From Halorussus sp. MSC15.2 (GTDB taxonomy: Archaea; Halobacteriota; Halobacteria; Halobacteriales; Haladaptataceae): a stretch of DNA of 64,000 nt. Under the pieces are notes generated by a model. It was not told the origin of the DNA, ran no database searches, and was given only the letters and a program-made list of their open reading frames with translations. The position numbers and the translations under genes are program-made. Positions 61,548-64,000 of this stretch are shown piece after piece. Within the stretch, counting starts at the first letter, position 1; the number at the start of each line of letters is the position of its first letter. The DNA is taken from the NCBI RefSeq assembly GCF_010747475.1, contig NZ_VSLZ01000001.1, positions 1-64,000 of the forward strand, read 5' to 3'.

Positions 61548-62867
61548 CTACTGCTCCTCCGTCTCCTCGGTCTCGTCGCCTGAGCCGTCGGTCAGCAGTT
61601 CCGCCTTCTTGGCCTCGGCGTCCTTCGCCACCGCGTTGGCCAGTCTCGACTGGAAGCCGTGGTACTTCGCCACGCCGGTCGCGTCGGCCTGCGCGATGCC
61701 GTCCACCGACTCGGTGTTGAACGAGGCGGCCGACTCGGAGTAGACCGCGTAGTCGCTCTCGCGGGCCACCGGACGGGCCTGTCCGCCCTCGAACTTGACG
61801 GTGACGGTGCCCGTGACCTTCTCCTGCGTCGTGTCCACGAAGCCGTCGAGGGCGTCCACGAGCGGCGCGGATAGGAGACCTTCGTAGGCCTTCTCGGCCC
61901 ACTGCTGGTCCACCTGCTTCTTGAAGGCGCGCTCCTCCTCCGTGAGGACGAGTCCTTCGAGCGCCTCGTGGGCGTTGAGCAGGGTCGTCGCGGCGGGATG
62001 CTCGTAGTTCTCGCGGACCTTCAGGCCGAGCATGCGGTCTTCCATCATGTCGGTGCGGCCGACGCCGTAACTCCCGGCGAGGTCGTTGAGGTACTCGATT
62101 AGCTGGACGGCGGGCATCTCTTCCCCGTCTTCAACCGGCGGTTGAAGGCTCGTCGAGGTTCCCTCGACGGTGTCGATGGCGACCGGGTAGCCGTCCTCGA
62201 AGGCGATTTCGATGGTCTCGAACTCGCCGTCCTCGGTCGTCTGCTGGCCGGGCGCGTCGGTCCACTCGTAGATGTCCTCCGGCGGGACGTAGCCGGGGTC
62301 TTCGAGGTCCGCGCCCTCGACCGAGCGACTCCAGAGGTTGGTGTCGATGGACCAGTCGCCCTCGTTACCGCCCTCGACGGGGAGGCCCTTCTCGTCGGCG
62401 TACTCCATCTCCCACTCGCGTGTCAGGCCGAGTTCGCGGACGGGCGCGATGACCTCCAAGTCCGAGTCGCGCCAGACCGCCTCGAAGCGCAGTTGGTCGT
62501 TTCCTTTGCCGGTACAGCCGTGGGCGACGGCGTCGCAGTCGTTCTCCACGGCCACGTCGAGGATGGCCTCGGCGATGACGGGGCGCGCCAGCGCGGTGCC
62601 GAGCGGGTAGCCCTGATACGTCGCGTTGGCCTTCACTGCGTCGAGGCACTGGTCGGCGAACGCGTCTTTCGCGTCCACGACGTAGTGGTCGAGGTCGAGC
62701 GCGTCGGCGGTCTCCTCGGCCTCGTCGAACTCCTCGGCGGGTTGGCCGACGTCTACCGTGACGCCGATTACTTCGTCGTAGTCGTACTCCTCTTCGAGCA
62801 GCGGGACGCATACTGTGGTGTCGAGTCCGCCCGAGAAGGCGAGCGCGACGGTGTTGTTATCTGTCAT
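61548..62867 (-). CDS. argG: Argininosuccinate synthase
   Basis: This 439-residue enzyme joins citrulline and aspartate using ATP. The P-loop-like ALAFSGGLDTTV is the N-type ATP pyrophosphatase motif, and VAHGCTGKGNDQLRFE, GNEGDWSIDTNLWSRS and GRTDMMEDRMLGLKVRENYEHPA follow. An acidic C-terminal tail (DGSGDETEETEEQ) is added. The ATG at 62867 is about 30 bases after a TATA-like box, so it can be leaderless; argH follows after one base. Confidence 0.94.
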   Translation of the reverse strand: MTDNNTVALAFSGGLDTTVCVPLLEEEYDYDEVIGVTVDVGQPAEEFDEAEETADALDLDHYVVDAKDAFADQCLDAVKANATYQGYPLGTALARPVIAEAILDVAVENDCDAVAHGCTGKGNDQLRFEAVWRDSDLEVIAPVRELGLTREWEMEYADEKGLPVEGGNEGDWSIDTNLWSRSVEGADLEDPGYVPPEDIYEWTDAPGQQTTEDGEFETIEIAFEDGYPVAIDTVEGTSTSLQPPVEDGEEMPAVQLIEYLNDLAGSYGVGRTDMMEDRMLGLKVRENYEHPAATTLLNAHEALEGLVLTEEERAFKKQVDQQWAEKAYEGLLSAPLVDALDGFVDTTQEKVTGTVTVKFEGGQARPVARESDYAVYSESAASFNTESVDGIAQADATGVAKYHGFQSRLANAVAKDAEAKKAELLTDGSGDETEETEEQ

Positions 62868-62977
62868 GTTGGGTGTAGTGTGTTGTCGTGTGTCTTATTC
62901 GGAACGTGGTTCGCTGACGATACGGGTGACGTCGGCGGCAAACTCGGAACAATCGTGGGATGAGGATAAGGTGGGGT
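62868..62977 (-). promoter_or_regulatory. argG promoter region
   Basis: The minus-strand TATA-like GAATAAGAC (62892-62900) is centred about 29 bases before the argG ATG, predicting a start within a few bases of the codon. Upstream, GATTGTTCCGAGTTTGCCG shows nothing further. A transcript starting at the leader ORF's promoter (63099-63104) would also cross this region. The whole 310-base gap from argG to the kinase gene therefore holds two promoters and one small ORF. Confidence 0.5.
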
Positions 62978-63073
62978 CTAAAGGGACCCCGGTCGTCGTC
63001 GCGGCGCGAGAACGAGGGTGGACACGCGGCTCTGGGCGGGTGCGAACGAACCCGAGCCGTGAGTCCCTGTCAT
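62978..63073 (-). CDS. Possible 31-residue leader ORF upstream of argG
   Basis: An ATG at 63073 opens 31 codons ending APRRRPGSL-stop (62978-62980). Three consecutive Arg codons (CGA CGA CGA) precede the end, with a fourth Arg earlier, which is suggestive beside an arginine gene. A TATA box TTTAAA (63099-63104) is centred 28 bases before this ATG, so the ORF would be leaderless. GGAG also lies six bases upstream in case a longer transcript exists. Its codons 3-18 lie in a strong hairpin (63020-63066). argG begins 110 bases after the stop but also has its own TATA box. It may be chance. Confidence 0.35.
   Translation of the reverse strand: MTGTHGSGSFAPAQSRVSTLVLAPRRRPGSL
63020..63066 (-). promoter_or_regulatory. 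Hairpin in the argG leader
   Basis: Arms 63020-63032 and 63054-63066 pair at 11 of 13 positions. Four more pairs (63038-63041 with 63050-63053) lie inside after a five-base bulge, leaving an eight-base loop. In RNA read from the leader promoter this makes a long GC-rich stem spanning the first half of the small ORF. It may regulate or only mark GC-rich chance pairing. Confidence 0.4.
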
Positions 63074-63177
63074 CGTCATCTCCTTCGGGTCCGAGGGGTT
63101 TAAACTCTATCGGCGCGGCAAGGATTACAGTCAATGGGGCGACACCTACTCGCCGAACGGAACCAGTCGCGAGTCCG

Positions 63178-64000
63178 TCAGAACCGGACTTCGAATCGCG
63201 CACCGCCGGAGTCGCTCTCGGCGACCGAGACGGTCCACCCGTGGGCCTCCGCGATACGCCGAACGATTGCGAGTCCCAGTCCGGTCCCGCCGTCGTCGGT
63301 CGAGAAGCCGTGTTCGAACACCGACTCGCACTGGTCTTCGGGGATGCCCGACCCGTCGTCGGCGACGTAGAACCCGTCTTCACCGTCGAGCGGACCGACC
63401 CGAACGGTCACTGTTCGGCCGCCGTGTTCTATCGAGTTGCGGAAGAAGTTCTCGAGCAACTGCTGGAGGCGGTCGCGGTCGGACTCGACCACTACGTCGT
63501 CTTCCACCCGGCAGGTGGCGTCGTCGGTATCGACGTTCTTCCACGCGTCGGCCGCCACTGCCGACAGGTCGTGGTCGGTCACGTCGTCCAGCGCGTCACC
63601 CTGCTCGGCCAACGTCAGCAGGTTCTGAATCAACTGCTCCATCCGTTCGAGAGCGCTCTCGACCTGCTCGAAGTCCTCCTCGGCACCGGTCTCCTCGGCC
63701 ATGTTGAGGTAGATTCTGGCAACGTTCAGCGGGTTGCGAAGGTCGTGGCTGACCACGCTGGCGAACTCTTCGAGTCGGTCGTTCTGCTCGCGGAGCGCGC
63801 GCTCGTCGGCCATCTGCTCGTACTCGTAGCGCAACCACTGGGAGATGAGTTCGACGTATATCTTCTCGTTCTCGGAGAACGACCGGTCTCTGGGGTTTCG
63901 GTCGGCGAAACAGAGCGTTCCGTAGAAGTCGTCGCTTACGAACATCTTCGCGCCGACGTAACAGCCCAGACCGTAGGTCTCGTACGTCGGGTCGTCGAGC
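63178..64000 (-). CDS. Sensor histidine kinase, N-terminus outside the window
   Basis: The visible 274 residues begin within a GAF-like sensor part (YGLGCYVGAKMFVSDDFYGTLCF; the frame is open to the right edge). A linker helix follows, then HisKA with [19 protein letters not shown] (phospho-acceptor His). The ATPase domain has the N box FFRNSIEHGG and G boxes VADDGSGIPEDQ and GTGLGLAIVRRIAEAHGW. It is related to the kinase at 45754-47471, whose G boxes are out of frame. Its partner regulator is not visible. It lies upstream of argG on the same strand but with its own unit. Confidence 0.88.
   Translation of the reverse strand, partial: LDDPTYETYGLGCYVGAKMFVSDDFYGTLCFADRNPRDRSFSENEKIYVELISQWLRYEYEQMADERALREQNDRLEEFASVVSHDLRNPLNVARIYLNMAEETGAEEDFEQVESALERMEQLIQNLLTLAEQGDALDDVTDHDLSAVAADAWKNVDTDDATCRVEDDVVVESDRDRLQQLLENFFRNSIEHGGRTVTVRVGPLDGEDGFYVADDGSGIPEDQCESVFEHGFSTDDGGTGLGLAIVRRIAEAHGWTVSVAESDSGGARFEVRF

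Noticed and set aside
59966-61720. 584-codon plus-strand open frame
   Set aside because: It is antisense to argH, which has complete family motifs. Its composition (Arg-, Gly- and His-rich after the first 30 codons) is the usual mirror-image frame of a GC-rich gene.
63041-63060. tRNA T-arm-like GGGTTCGTTCGCACCC in the argG leader
   Set aside because: The loop lacks the conserved TTCRANY arrangement, and no acceptor, D or anticodon arms can be drawn around it.

Overview
The window is about 64 kb of GC-rich, densely packed chromosomal DNA from a halophilic archaeon (class Halobacteria). The evidence is the very acidic proteins (long Asp/Glu runs), TATA-type archaeal promoters lying about 25-30 bases upstream of leaderless starts, frequent GTG starts, twin-arginine signals on secreted proteins, HalOD1 and DUF5518-type haloarchaeal proteins, and a carrier-protein (LysW/ArgW) arginine operon. 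A genus such as Halorussus is only a guess. No rRNA, tRNA, CRISPR array, transposase or integrase is visible.

Layout. 1-8 kb: tail of an unknown gene, hemL, a DsbA-like oxidoreductase, an ammonium channel fused to a PII regulator, a cupin, a Tat lipoprotein, hemB and a DedA-type membrane protein. 8-16 kb: a large membrane Fe-S oxidoreductase, the biotin ECF uptake operon bioY-ecfA-ecfT with a BirA-like operator, a regulator resembling conditioned-medium-induced proteins, a solo Cas4-like protein, Sua5/YrdC, and a glutaredoxin with a cysteine-free redoxin. 16-30 kb: a CNNM/CorC-type protein, a PiT phosphate permease, cstA, an ArsA/Get3 ATPase with its small partner, zinc-ribbon and membrane proteins, upp and a double-domain universal stress protein. 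Between upp and usp is a small scar: a truncated second usp copy, an AT-rich insert with a 60-codon membrane-protein ORF, and an 80-bp perfect direct repeat.

30-44 kb: an S9 peptidase, a divergent polyamine-type ABC transporter (potA against potDBC), a prepilin peptidase, the 2Fe-2S ferredoxin, two tandem PiT permeases (the second frameshifted), serA and htpX. 44-53 kb: an MFS transporter, a frameshifted histidine kinase, thrC, a CapA-like phosphoesterase between two paralogous small membrane proteins, and a manganese catalase. 53-63 kb, all on the minus strand: the complete arginine pathway argG-argH and argW-argX-argC-argB-argD-argE-argF, with start/stop overlaps implying translational coupling. 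A second histidine kinase runs off the right edge.

How the genes work together. The clearest units are arginine synthesis on a carrier protein, biotin import, polyamine import, and nitrogen and phosphate uptake. hemL and hemB are consecutive-pathway tetrapyrrole genes but are not adjacent. Three minus-strand genes (cstA, the second PiT, the histidine kinase) each look one base short at a G run. That is either shared sequencing error or real inactivation. No large new defence or mobile system is evident. The best leads are small: the Amt-PII fusion with an overlapping 31-codon ORF, a 31-codon leader ORF in a hairpin upstream of argG, the BirA-like site at bioY, an alternating-hairpin element at 13.35-13.42 kb, and the usp scar.
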